Below are positions 52,395-60,299 of a DNA stretch of 64,000 nt, in pieces. Each line of letters opens with the position of its first letter. Position 1 is the stretch's first letter. The notes beneath the pieces were generated by a model. The model was not told where the DNA came from, made no database searches, and worked only from the letters and a program-made list of their open reading frames with translations. The DNA is from Jannaschia sp. W003 (GTDB lineage Bacteria; Pseudomonadota; Alphaproteobacteria; Rhodobacterales; Rhodobacteraceae), in contig NZ_CP083539.1 of NCBI RefSeq assembly GCF_025144335.1, positions 1,365,501 to 1,429,500 on the forward strand, in the 5' to 3' direction. The position numbers and the translations under genes were made by a program.

Positions 52395-52769
52395 ATGGAC
52401 CTCAGGGACGTGGACTACGGCGGCGGGCGCCCCTTCGACGGCTACGGCGACGGGTTCTTCCGCATCGGCGGGGCGCGCCACGAGGGCGCGCTGATCCTCC
52501 ACCCCGGCGGGCTGGAGCGGTGGGAGGGGCTGGCGGATGCGGGGCCGCTCCTCGCGCTCGCGGGGGCGGTGGACGTGATCCTCCTGGGCATGGGCGGCGC
52601 CATCGCCCATCCGCCCGCCTCGCTGCGCGTTGCGGTCGAGGAGGCGGGGATCGGGCTGGAGGTGATGGCCACGCCGCCCGCCTGCCGCACCTACAACGTG
52701 CTCTTGGGCGAAGGGCGGCGGGTGGCGGCGGCGGTGCTGCCGGTGGCGGGCGCCGCGCGGCGCCGGTAG
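52395..52769 (+). CDS. Mth938-like domain (DUF498/NDUFAF3 family) protein
   Basis: This 124-residue protein has the Mth938 fold: FFRIGGARHEGALILHPGG, a VDVILLGMGG strand-turn and LEVMATPPACRTYNVLLGEGR near the end. Eukaryotic NDUFAF3 relatives help assemble respiratory complex I; the bacterial role is open. GGAGGGAGACCGGC precedes the ATG. In alphaproteobacteria this gene usually follows secF directly; here two accessory genes separate them. A strong hairpin follows the stop. Confidence 0.88.
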   Translation: MDLRDVDYGGGRPFDGYGDGFFRIGGARHEGALILHPGGLERWEGLADAGPLLALAGAVDVILLGMGGAIAHPPASLRVAVEEAGIGLEVMATPPACRTYNVLLGEGRRVAAAVLPVAGAARRR

Positions 52770-52785
52770 CGGCCCCCCGCGAACG

Positions 52786-52816
52786 CGAACGCGCGCCCGG
52801 AGGGGCGCGCGTTTCG
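52786..52816. terminator. bidirectional terminator-like hairpin
   Basis: ACGCGCGCCC (52789-52798) and GGGCGCGCGT (52803-52812) form a perfect 10-bp stem with loop GGAG, flanked by AA and TT. It lies between two convergent genes and may end both transcripts. Confidence 0.7.
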
Positions 52817-52845
52817 ATCAGGGGGCGATGCGCCCGCGGCGGGGC

Positions 52846-53346
52846 CTAGTAGGCGTAGGTCTGGCCGTCCCCCTGGTAGGACTGCGCGATGGGGTGGTAC
52901 TCGTCGCGGTAAAGGCGGTCGAACCGCTCCTGCTCGTAGGTGGTCTCCGAGGAGCGCACGGCGCGCATCTCGGCGTAGTGGGCCGCGATCGAGGCGTCGA
53001 AGTCGTCGAACATGTTGCGGGTGGCCTCGTCCCAGGCCTCGTAGTCCTCGGTGCCGCGGTAGCTGTTCGCGTAGCCGTTCACGGTGGCGAGGTCGACGTC
53101 CTCCAGGGTGGCGGCGACCTCGTACATCGCCATGAAACCGTCCTGCTGGTGGGCCGCGTAGGCCTCCTTGGCGTGCTCGCCCTTCCGCCAGACCTCGGTC
53201 TGGGTGACGAAGGCGTTGGAGCGGGTCTCGGCGCCGACGCTGACCACGGTGACCACGGCGATGCCGAGGCCGGCCACGGCCGCGGACAGGACCACCCAGT
53301 CGATCGAGACGGCGCCGCTCTCGCAGCGCAGGAAGGGAATCGGCAT
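52846..53346 (-). CDS. pilin-like exported protein (paralogue 2)
   Basis: This 166-residue protein has the same plan as the one at 51616: short basic start, ESGAVSIDWVVLSAAVAG, a hydrophobic helix (GLGIAVVTVVSVGA), then a soluble helical part, here richer in Tyr/Glu/Asp and ending SYQGDGQTYAY. This resembles Flp/TadE-type pilin-like proteins of Rhodobacterales. AGGAGGTTCCG precedes the ATG. The upstream region holds GGAAACG-ACG-CGTTTCC (53427-53443), an inverted repeat. No pilus machinery is present in the window. Confidence 0.75.
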   Translation of the reverse strand: MPIPFLRCESGAVSIDWVVLSAAVAGLGIAVVTVVSVGAETRSNAFVTQTEVWRKGEHAKEAYAAHQQDGFMAMYEVAATLEDVDLATVNGYANSYRGTEDYEAWDEATRNMFDDFDASIAAHYAEMRAVRSSETTYEQERFDRLYRDEYHPIAQSYQGDGQTYAY

Positions 53347-53477
53347 CGGAACCTCCTGGTATCGATGATCTGGCGGAGATCGCACCGCTTCGTGGCGAAA
53401 TCGGGGCAGACCCCGTCCAAGCCGATGGAAACGACGCGTTTCCGCGAAGGCGCTCCTGCCGATCCGCGGGGCCGCCG

Positions 53478-53912
53478 CTACCAGTGGCCGGTGTTCTCCA
53501 TCGAGGCCCAGGGCTCGGCGGGCGCCTTGGCGTCGCCGCGCTGGAGCAGCTCCACCGAGGCGTTGTCGGGCGAGCGCACGAAGGCCATGTGCCCGTCGCG
53601 CGGGGGGCGGTTGATGACGACGCCCGCATCCTGGAGCGCGGCGCAGGTCTCGTAGATGTCGTCCACGCGGTAGGCGAGGTGGCCGAAGTGGCGCGAGTCG
53701 GAGGGCAGGGCGTCGTCGCCGTCCCAGTTGTAGGTCAGCTCCACGTCCGCATGGCCGTCGTCCTGGTCGGGCGGGCAGAGGAACACCAGCGTGAAGCGCC
53801 CGCCCTCGTTGTCGATGCGGCGGCGCTCGCGCAGGCCGAGCAGCTCGAAGAAGCGGATCGTGGCGTCCAGGTCCTTCACGCGCAGCATGGTGTGGAGGTA
53901 TTCGATGCCCAT
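53478..53912 (-). CDS. gloA: lactoylglutathione lyase GloA (VOC family)
   Basis: GloA converts the methylglyoxal-glutathione adduct to S-lactoylglutathione. The 144-residue product has the two-module VOC fold with metal ligands His7 (YLHTMLRV), Glu in DVELTYNWD, His in FGHLAYRV and Glu in ASVELLQRG, consistent with a Ni/Zn glyoxalase I. GGGAGCCACC precedes the ATG. It works with glutathione made by GshA. It is divergent from thyX. Confidence 0.95.
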   Translation of the reverse strand: MGIEYLHTMLRVKDLDATIRFFELLGLRERRRIDNEGGRFTLVFLCPPDQDDGHADVELTYNWDGDDALPSDSRHFGHLAYRVDDIYETCAALQDAGVVINRPPRDGHMAFVRSPDNASVELLQRGDAKAPAEPWASMENTGHW

Positions 53913-54052
53913 GGGTGGCTCCCCTGTGTGTGGCCCGCCGCGACCCTAGCGGCGCGGGGGCCACAGGCAACCGGGGGCGGGCGGCACCCGCGGTTGCGGG
54001 ACGGGCGGGGGAGACTACGGTTCCCGGCGACCCGAGCCATGCGAGAGCCCCG

Positions 54053-54958
54053 ATGCCCCTCACCCCCGAGCAGCAAGCCGAGATCGACGAGACCCGCAGC
54101 ACCCCGCGCCCCACGCTGCGCGCCGTGTCCGAGGGCATGGAGCGGCACCTCTACGTTGCCAAACCGGTCCTCGACCACGGCTTCGTGCGCGTGGTCGACT
54201 ACATGGGCGACGACGAGGCCATCTGCCAGGCGGCGCGCGTCTCCTACGGGCGCGGCACCAAGGCGGTGTCGAACGACGAGGGGTTGATCCGCTACCTCAT
54301 GCGCCACTGGCACTCGACGCCGTTCGAGATGTGCGAGGTGAAGCTCCACGTGAAGCTGCCCGTGTTCGTGGCCCGCCAGTGGATCCGGCACCGGACCGCC
54401 AACGTGAACGAGTACTCCGCGCGCTACTCCATCCTGGACCGCGAGTTCTACGTGCCCGAGGCGCGGCACCTCGCGGCGCAGGCGACGCAGAACAACCAGG
54501 GGCGGGGGGCCGCCTTGGAGGGCGAGGAGGCCGAGCGCGTGCTGCGCTGGCTGCGCGAGGACGCGGACCGGGCCTACGACCACTACGAGGCGATGATCTC
54601 CCAGGACGGCCAGCAGGGCCTGGCGCGGGAGCTGGCGCGCATGAACCTGCCGGCGAACGTCTACACCCAGTGGTACTGGAAGGTGGACCTCCACAACCTC
54701 CTCCACTTCCTCCGCCTACGTTCGGATGCCCACGCCCAGTGGGAGATCCGCGTCTATGCGGACGCCATCGCGGAGTCGGTGCGCGACTGGGTCCCGATGG
54801 CCTGGCGGGCCTTCGAGGACTACCGGGTCGGGGGCGCGCAGCTCTCGGCGAAGGGGGTGGAGTGCGTGCGGCGGATGGCGCGGGGCGAGGAGGTGACGCA
54901 GGAGACAAGCGGGATGAGCAAGGGGGAGTGGCGGGAGTTTCGGGGGTTGTTGGGGTGA
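54053..54958 (+). CDS. thyX: FAD-dependent thymidylate synthase ThyX
   Basis: ThyX methylates dUMP to dTMP with methylene-tetrahydrofolate and FAD. The 301-residue product has the signature RHRTANVNEYS (RHRx7S) and the N-terminal HGFVRVVDYMGDDEAICQAA region; the C-terminal part ends MSKGEWREFRGLLG, as in relatives. The stop codon lies exactly at the change from GC-rich to AT-rich DNA. The next gene begins three bases later (GTG 54961) or overlaps (GTG 54955). The thyX coding sequence looks intact. Confidence 0.96.
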   Translation: MPLTPEQQAEIDETRSTPRPTLRAVSEGMERHLYVAKPVLDHGFVRVVDYMGDDEAICQAARVSYGRGTKAVSNDEGLIRYLMRHWHSTPFEMCEVKLHVKLPVFVARQWIRHRTANVNEYSARYSILDREFYVPEARHLAAQATQNNQGRGAALEGEEAERVLRWLREDADRAYDHYEAMISQDGQQGLARELARMNLPANVYTQWYWKVDLHNLLHFLRLRSDAHAQWEIRVYADAIAESVRDWVPMAWRAFEDYRVGGAQLSAKGVECVRRMARGEEVTQETSGMSKGEWREFRGLLG

Positions 54959-54960
54959 TA

Positions 54961-56088
54961 GTGAAACGAGCTAGCTCCATCGCGCCAGATAACTTCGACG
55001 CATTCTGCATCCGCGGCCTGAAACAGTTCCTCAATTTGGAATACGCATCGAAGCGCTTAATAGACCGGCAAAATGTACCGGTGCGCCATCACCGAAATGC
55101 TAGAAAGCAAGCCAAGCAAATCGGATTCTGCCTAGCCTTGGGCTTGGAGTATATGGAGAATTCCAAAGTTGCAACACTGGCAACAAAGCCGGTTTTGTTG
55201 TATTATTCGGCAATGAACTTTGCGCTTGCAGAGTTGTTGATGAAGCAGAGCGGCGACTCGAGCCTCACGTTAGCGAGAGCTGAGCATTCACATCACGGTT
55301 TAAGCTTTGGTGCGCCATCTAATGTCTCTCGAGATGCAACAACTTTGCAACAAATGAGCGCCTGCAAGGCTAAGCCGATGGTGTCATCAGGTAAGAGAAG
55401 AGGAACGTTTGAGCTTTGGCATCGAACTGCTCGTGAACATCCAGTCATCGGCGTCCATAGCGATCAGGACGGTAAAACCTCAGGGCCTATTCCTTTAATG
55501 ATAGGCGGTGACGAACGATTCGAATTGCTCGACGAAGGTGGTGTTTCCTTGCTCGAGTGCATAAAGCTCATTCCAAGCCTATCAGAAGAACTGGCGCGTT
55601 ATGGAGCATACTCGAGTTACGCACGGGGGATAATTTCTTCGACGAAGAGTGGCGAATGCCATTCAATTTCTGTGCTTGTTCATCCGGGTCCCGAAGAGAT
55701 AATAAGCGGTGTATCTGAAAACATATTGGTATCTCCTGCGCTAGTTCCGGGCATAGAGATCGAGGAGTTTCAGAGCGGCTTTGCTTTGACGGCGAACATC
55801 TATCGCGGCCAAAAAGTGAATCTAAGTTTGCCAATGGTCACTTCGCTAACTTCCGGGGAGGTGAGGATCTGCGGAGTTAAGACGTCAATCAACGAATTTG
55901 GCGCTTTTCTCGCCGCTCTCTTCATACTTAGCAATCTGTGTCGCTACTATGCTGACTTTTGGATGGAACGCATTTCCGCGCATGCAGGAATTGCAATGAT
56001 AGCGGAAAGTTTGTGCAGCGAGTACTTTAAAAGAGTCCCAGCATTGGTGCTTGCAGAGTTAGAGGGAACACTGTTCGTAAGGAGATAA
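54961..56088 (+). CDS. AT-rich YaaC-like protein of unknown function
   Basis: This 375-residue soluble protein resembles the YaaC family as I recall it: KPVLLYYSAMNFALAELLM (about residues 76-94), HHGLS (111-115) and a C-terminal helical LCRYYADFWMERISAHAG region. The molecular role is unknown. It is a clear compositional outlier: the block 55141-55200 has 27 of 60 G+C (45%) and the gene uses TTA, ATA and AGA codons that neighbours avoid. It starts at GTG 54961 (or GTG 54955), three bases after the thyX stop. Lateral acquisition is likely; a defence role is possible but not shown. Confidence 0.7.
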   Translation: MKRASSIAPDNFDAFCIRGLKQFLNLEYASKRLIDRQNVPVRHHRNARKQAKQIGFCLALGLEYMENSKVATLATKPVLLYYSAMNFALAELLMKQSGDSSLTLARAEHSHHGLSFGAPSNVSRDATTLQQMSACKAKPMVSSGKRRGTFELWHRTAREHPVIGVHSDQDGKTSGPIPLMIGGDERFELLDEGGVSLLECIKLIPSLSEELARYGAYSSYARGIISSTKSGECHSISVLVHPGPEEIISGVSENILVSPALVPGIEIEEFQSGFALTANIYRGQKVNLSLPMVTSLTSGEVRICGVKTSINEFGAFLAALFILSNLCRYYADFWMERISAHAGIAMIAESLCSEYFKRVPALVLAELEGTLFVRR

Positions 56089-56283
56089 ATTCGCTATTCG
56101 CAATGCTGCCCAAGACTCGCCCTTGGTTTAGTCATTCGGTAATTGACTCTTCTCAATAATCTAAACTGTGATGGTGATGTGTGAGCGTTATTGCATAATT
56201 CTACGGAACTCCGCCTATGCTTCTCTCGCCAAGCTATCCTTCACCCATAACCCCCGCGCCGCCGAGGACGCGGCCTCGGCTGA

Positions 56284-56535
56284 CACGCGCATGCCCTTGC
56301 GCTCGATCAGCAGGCCGTCGGGTGGCTCTCCCGGATGGATGCGCTTCAGAACCAGGCCATGGCGCAGGCGCAAGAGAGACGGCCGAGCGCCGAGCGGGCG
56401 CGCCTCCTCGCCGCGCTCAAACGGCTGGAGGCGGGGGAGTACGGCTCCTGCACCGAATGCGGCGAGACCATCGAGCCCGCGCGGCTGGAGGCCGACACCG
56501 CCATCCCGCGCTGCCGCGACTGCACGCGGGGATAG
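56284..56535 (+). pseudogene. DksA/TraR zinc-finger gene lacking its N-terminus
   Basis: The frame encodes LDQQAVGWLSRMDALQNQAM and then a C4 zinc finger (CTECGETIE to CRDC), the C-terminal two thirds of a TraR/DksA-type protein of about 105-110 residues. An in-frame TGA at 56281-56283 stops the upstream extension, and the DNA before it changes to AT-rich sequence within about 40 bases. An ATG at 56335 could still make a 66-residue product, but the conserved LDQQ segment would then be untranslated. The insertion bearing the YaaC-like gene most likely removed the 5' end. Confidence 0.65.
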
Positions 56536-56541
56536 GCCCCC

Positions 56542-59500
56542 TCAGATCAGCACGATGTCGTCCGCCAGCCCCGCCGTCGTCGTGATCCCCGCGAGCACGA
56601 TCTCGCCCGCCGCGCCGAGGTCGATCACCACGCGGCCGCCCTCGAGGGCGGCGAAGCGGTCGACGAGCTGGGCTCCGCCCGCGGCGCCTCCGGCGAGGGC
56701 GCGGGCGATGTGGATCTCGTCGGCGCGGGTGTCGTAGTTCTGGATCACGTCGCGCCCGAAGCCGCGGGCGTCGAACACGAAGCGGTCCGCGCCGCCGTCG
56801 CCGCGCATCGTGTCGCGCCCGCCGCCGCCGTGGATCGTGTCGTCCCCCGGGCCGCCGTAGAGGCTGTCCTCGCCCGCGCCGCCCCAGAGCCGGTCCCGGC
56901 CGCTGCCGCCGAACAGGCGGTCCGCGCCGTGCTCGCCGCGCATCTGGTCGTCGCCGCCGTAGCCGAACATGCGGTCGTCATGGTTGCCGCCGAACATGCG
57001 GTCGACGTCGACGTGGCCGCGCATGATGTCGCGCCCGCCCTCGCCGAACATCGTGTCGCGGCCCCGGCCCGCGTAGAGCGTGTCATCGCCCGCGCCGCCG
57101 CGCAGCACGTCGTTGCCCGCCACGCCGCGCAGGTCGTCATCGCCCGCCCCGCCGCCGATGGTGTCGTTGCCGTTCTCGCCCACCAGCAGGTCGGCCCCGG
57201 CGTTGCCGTGGATGCGGTCGTGGCCGTTGTGCCCGCGCAGCACGTCGTCGCCGCCGTGGCCCAGCAGCCAGTCGTTGCCCGGGCCGGCCTTCACGGTGTC
57301 CGCGCCCTCGCCGCCGTAGAGCGAGTCGTTGCCCGCCTGGCCGAAGAGGCGGTCGTCGCCGGCGCGCCCGTACAGCTTGTCGTGGCCGCCGCGGCCGAGG
57401 AAGTGGTCCGCGCCCGCGCCGCCGTCGAGCCAGTCGGCGGACGCGCCGCCGCCGAGGCGGTCGGCGCCGTCGCCGCCGTAGATCCGTCCGCCGCCCGAGC
57501 CGGCCTCGAGCGTGTCGTCACCGGCGCCGCCCACGAGCGTGTCGCGGCCCGCGCCGCCCTCGACCCGGTCGGCGCCGCCGCCGCCGTCGATGCTGTCGTG
57601 ACCGTCCTCGCCGCGCAGCGTGTCGCGGTCGTCGCCGCCGAGGAGGCGGTCGTTGCCGCTGCCGCCCTGGATGCGGTCGCGCCCGGCGTTGCCCCAGACC
57701 GAGTCGGCGCCCGAGCCGCCCCAGATCCGGTCGTCGCCGCCGCCGCCCCAGAGCGCGTCGTCGCCGCTGGCGCCGAGCAGGGAGTCGTCGCCGTCGTCGC
57801 CCCAGACCCGGTCGCGCCCGCCGCCCGCGATGAGGCTGTCGTCGCCGTGCTCGCCGCGGATCGAGTCGCGCCCCGATCCGGCGGTGATGCGGTCGTCGTG
57901 GCGCCCCCCGAGAAGGCGGTTCGAGCCGCCCGCGGCCTCGATCGTGTCGCGCCCGTCGCCGCCGCTGGCGCGGTCGGTGCCGCGGCCCAGCGCGATGCGG
58001 TCGTCGCCGGCCTCGCCCCAGACGTGGTTGCTGCCCTCGCCGGCGAGGATGCGGTCGTCGCCGGCCTCGCCGTGGATCGTGTCGGCGCCCCCGCCGGTGT
58101 CGATGCGATCATCGCCCGCGCCGCCCCAAGCGCGGTCGCGGCCCGAGCCGCCGTGGAGCCGGTCGTGGCCCGAGCCGCCGTGCAGGTGGTCGGTGCCGCC
58201 GTCGCCGCGCAGCACGTCGGCGCCGGGGCCGCCGTCCAGGGTCTCGGAATCGGCGGAGCCGACGAGGGAGTCGTCGCCCTCGCCGCCGCGCGCGAGGCCG
58301 CCGCCGGTGCCCGCGCGCAGGGTGTCGTTGCCGGCGTCGCCGTCGAGCGTGTCGCGCCCCGTGCCGCCCTCGATCCAGTCGTCGCCGTCGCCGCCCGACG
58401 CCCGGTCGCCGCCGCTGCCGCCCACGATCCGGTCGTTGCCGAGCCCGCCCGCCAGCGTGTCGGCGCCGCCATCGCCGCCGAGCGTGTCGTTGCCCTCGTC
58501 GGCGAGGATGCTGTCGCGGCCCTCGCCGCCGAGGATCACGTCGTCGCCGAGGCCGCCCCGGGCCACGTCGTCGCCGGTGCCGAGCTGGATCACGTCGCGG
58601 CCGTCCGCGCCCGAGACGGTGTCGTCGCCCGCGCCGCTCTCGATCCAGTCGTCGCCGCCGTAGCCGCGCATGGTGTCGGCGTCGTCGGTGCCGGTGAGGC
58701 TGTCGCGCTCGCCGCTGCCGTGGACGCGGTTGCCGCGGATCGCGTCGCGGGGGTCGGGCAGGACCTGCAGGTCGCGGGCGAGGCCGAGCATGTCGACCGC
58801 GTCGAAGTCGTCGCGGGCGATGGGGGCGCCGTTCCGGGTCACGAGGCGCAGGGTCTCGGCGCCGTGGCGCAGGACGGCGCCGCCTTCGGTGGTCTCGATG
58901 CGGAGCTGCGAGACCGCGTAGAGGCCGTCCCAGGCCGAAAGGTCGATGCGGTCCACGCCGACTTCGAAGTCGGCGACCGTGTCGGCGGCGCCGTCGGCAT
59001 CCATCACGAAGCGGTCGGCGCCCGCACCTCCGCGAAGGGTGTCGGCGCCGGCGCCGTCCCATAGCACGTCGTCGCCCGCGCCGCCCGCGAGGGACTCGGC
59101 GCGGTCGCCGCCCGCGACGACGCGGGTGCCGGAGACGTCGAGCGAGAGGTGGGTGACGCCGCCCTCGGTCTCGGAGGTGGCGAAGACGTGGAGCCGTCCG
59201 CCCGCCACGTGGAGGGCGAGGGCGTTCGGGTTAGCAAGCGCGGCGCCCGCGCTGTCGGCGACCGTCGAGAGCGCGACCAGCCGTCCCGTGGGCAGGAGCG
59301 CGAAGGCCGTCAGGCCGTCGTCGCCGCCGCCCGCAACCACGTAGTGGATGCCGCCCGCCTCGGTGGTCTCCAGTACGGAGGCGGTGGCGAAGCGGGTGGT
59401 GCGGTCGTCGAGCACGTGGTCGAGCACGTGGATCGTGCCGGCGGCATCCAGCTCCAGCACCGAGAGGCTGCCGGTGCCCGCGGCGCCCACGAGGGCGACG

Positions 59501-60159
59501 GTGCGGCCCTCCAGCTCCAAGACGCGCAGCACGGAGGGGGCGTTGATGCCGAAGGCTTCGTTGGCGCCGAGGCTGTCCCTGGCATGGAGGCGCCCGGCGG
59601 CGTCCAACTCCCAGACGGTGACGCCGTGCTCGGCGCCGTCCGCCGTCACCACGAAGTCGCGGCCGCCGGCGGTGTAGCCCGCCATGGCGGTGGGCAGCGC
59701 GGCGTAGGTGTCGGTGCCGTCGCGGCGGAAGTAGGCCTGCTGCCAGCCGCCTGCGCCGTCGGCGGCGAGGGTGTAGAAGCCGCCCTCGCCGGGCACCGCG
59801 GCCAGGAGCGCGGGGGCGCCGCGGTGGGTGGCGGCTGCGAGCAGGAGCGCGTCGCCGGTGAAGCCGCCCCCGCCCCCCAGGATGCGGGCGCCGTGGCCGT
59901 CGTCGATCCGCGCCAGCATGTCGGCGCGCAGGGAGAAGGTGCGGCCCGCGACGGCGACGTCCACCGTAGCGCCGGGTGCCGCGGCGGTGCCCTGCAGCGA
60001 GAGGTCGCCGTCCCGAAGGCGGTGGCTCTGCACGGTGGCGCCGGAGAGGGACTGGAGCTTGACCGTCGCGGCCCCGCCCGCGGTCTCGACCCAGAGGTCG
60101 GGCGCGGTGGCGTCGCGGGCGGCGCCGGTGCCGCTGGTGCCGTGAAGGGTGAACCGCAT
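56542..60159 (-). CDS. large RTX calcium-binding repeat protein
   Basis: This 1205-residue protein is probably secreted. The N-terminal 340 residues look like beta-propeller or lactonase-type repeats (GGGDDGLTAFALLPTGRLVA and similar blades). A first short RTX block follows near residue 355 with a serralysin-like segment (ADTVADFEVGVDRIDLSAWD). Dozens of GGxGxDx(L/I) nonapeptides then run from about 480 to 1110 and would form calcium-bound beta-rolls. It ends with a second ADRFVFDARGF-type unit, typical of type I secretion substrates. There is no classical signal peptide, and no ABC exporter is in the window. Adhesin or matrix roles are likely. Confidence 0.88.
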   Translation of the reverse strand: MRFTLHGTSGTGAARDATAPDLWVETAGGAATVKLQSLSGATVQSHRLRDGDLSLQGTAAAPGATVDVAVAGRTFSLRADMLARIDDGHGARILGGGGGFTGDALLLAAATHRGAPALLAAVPGEGGFYTLAADGAGGWQQAYFRRDGTDTYAALPTAMAGYTAGGRDFVVTADGAEHGVTVWELDAAGRLHARDSLGANEAFGINAPSVLRVLELEGRTVALVGAAGTGSLSVLELDAAGTIHVLDHVLDDRTTRFATASVLETTEAGGIHYVVAGGGDDGLTAFALLPTGRLVALSTVADSAGAALANPNALALHVAGGRLHVFATSETEGGVTHLSLDVSGTRVVAGGDRAESLAGGAGDDVLWDGAGADTLRGGAGADRFVMDADGAADTVADFEVGVDRIDLSAWDGLYAVSQLRIETTEGGAVLRHGAETLRLVTRNGAPIARDDFDAVDMLGLARDLQVLPDPRDAIRGNRVHGSGERDSLTGTDDADTMRGYGGDDWIESGAGDDTVSGADGRDVIQLGTGDDVARGGLGDDVILGGEGRDSILADEGNDTLGGDGGADTLAGGLGNDRIVGGSGGDRASGGDGDDWIEGGTGRDTLDGDAGNDTLRAGTGGGLARGGEGDDSLVGSADSETLDGGPGADVLRGDGGTDHLHGGSGHDRLHGGSGRDRAWGGAGDDRIDTGGGADTIHGEAGDDRILAGEGSNHVWGEAGDDRIALGRGTDRASGGDGRDTIEAAGGSNRLLGGRHDDRITAGSGRDSIRGEHGDDSLIAGGGRDRVWGDDGDDSLLGASGDDALWGGGGDDRIWGGSGADSVWGNAGRDRIQGGSGNDRLLGGDDRDTLRGEDGHDSIDGGGGADRVEGGAGRDTLVGGAGDDTLEAGSGGGRIYGGDGADRLGGGASADWLDGGAGADHFLGRGGHDKLYGRAGDDRLFGQAGNDSLYGGEGADTVKAGPGNDWLLGHGGDDVLRGHNGHDRIHGNAGADLLVGENGNDTIGGGAGDDDLRGVAGNDVLRGGAGDDTLYAGRGRDTMFGEGGRDIMRGHVDVDRMFGGNHDDRMFGYGGDDQMRGEHGADRLFGGSGRDRLWGGAGEDSLYGGPGDDTIHGGGGRDTMRGDGGADRFVFDARGFGRDVIQNYDTRADEIHIARALAGGAAGGAQLVDRFAALEGGRVVIDLGAAGEIVLAGITTTAGLADDIVLI

Positions 60160-60299
60160 CGCCCGCGCTCCCGTGCCGTGGCTTCGGGCACGGTGTCGGG
60201 GCGGGGGGCGTCGCGGTGCGGTGCGCGACGGTGGCCGGGGCGCGGCGGATGCGCCGGAGTCGCGACGATGTTTCCGCGATTTGGAGCGGACGCGCGGCC

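Noticed and set aside
54961..56088. Transposase or integrase identity for the AT-rich gene
   Set aside because: No DDE, tyrosine or serine recombinase motif is visible. The residues instead resemble the YaaC family.
56900..58700. CRISPR-like regularly spaced repeats
   Set aside because: The 27-base periodicity is the RTX nonapeptide code. Units are imperfect and without unique spacers.
56710..59064. Long plus-strand open frame opposite the RTX gene
   Set aside because: It is a low-complexity Val/Ala/His-rich mirror of the RTX repeats, expected from high G+C and the repeat codons. The minus-strand frame has clear domains.
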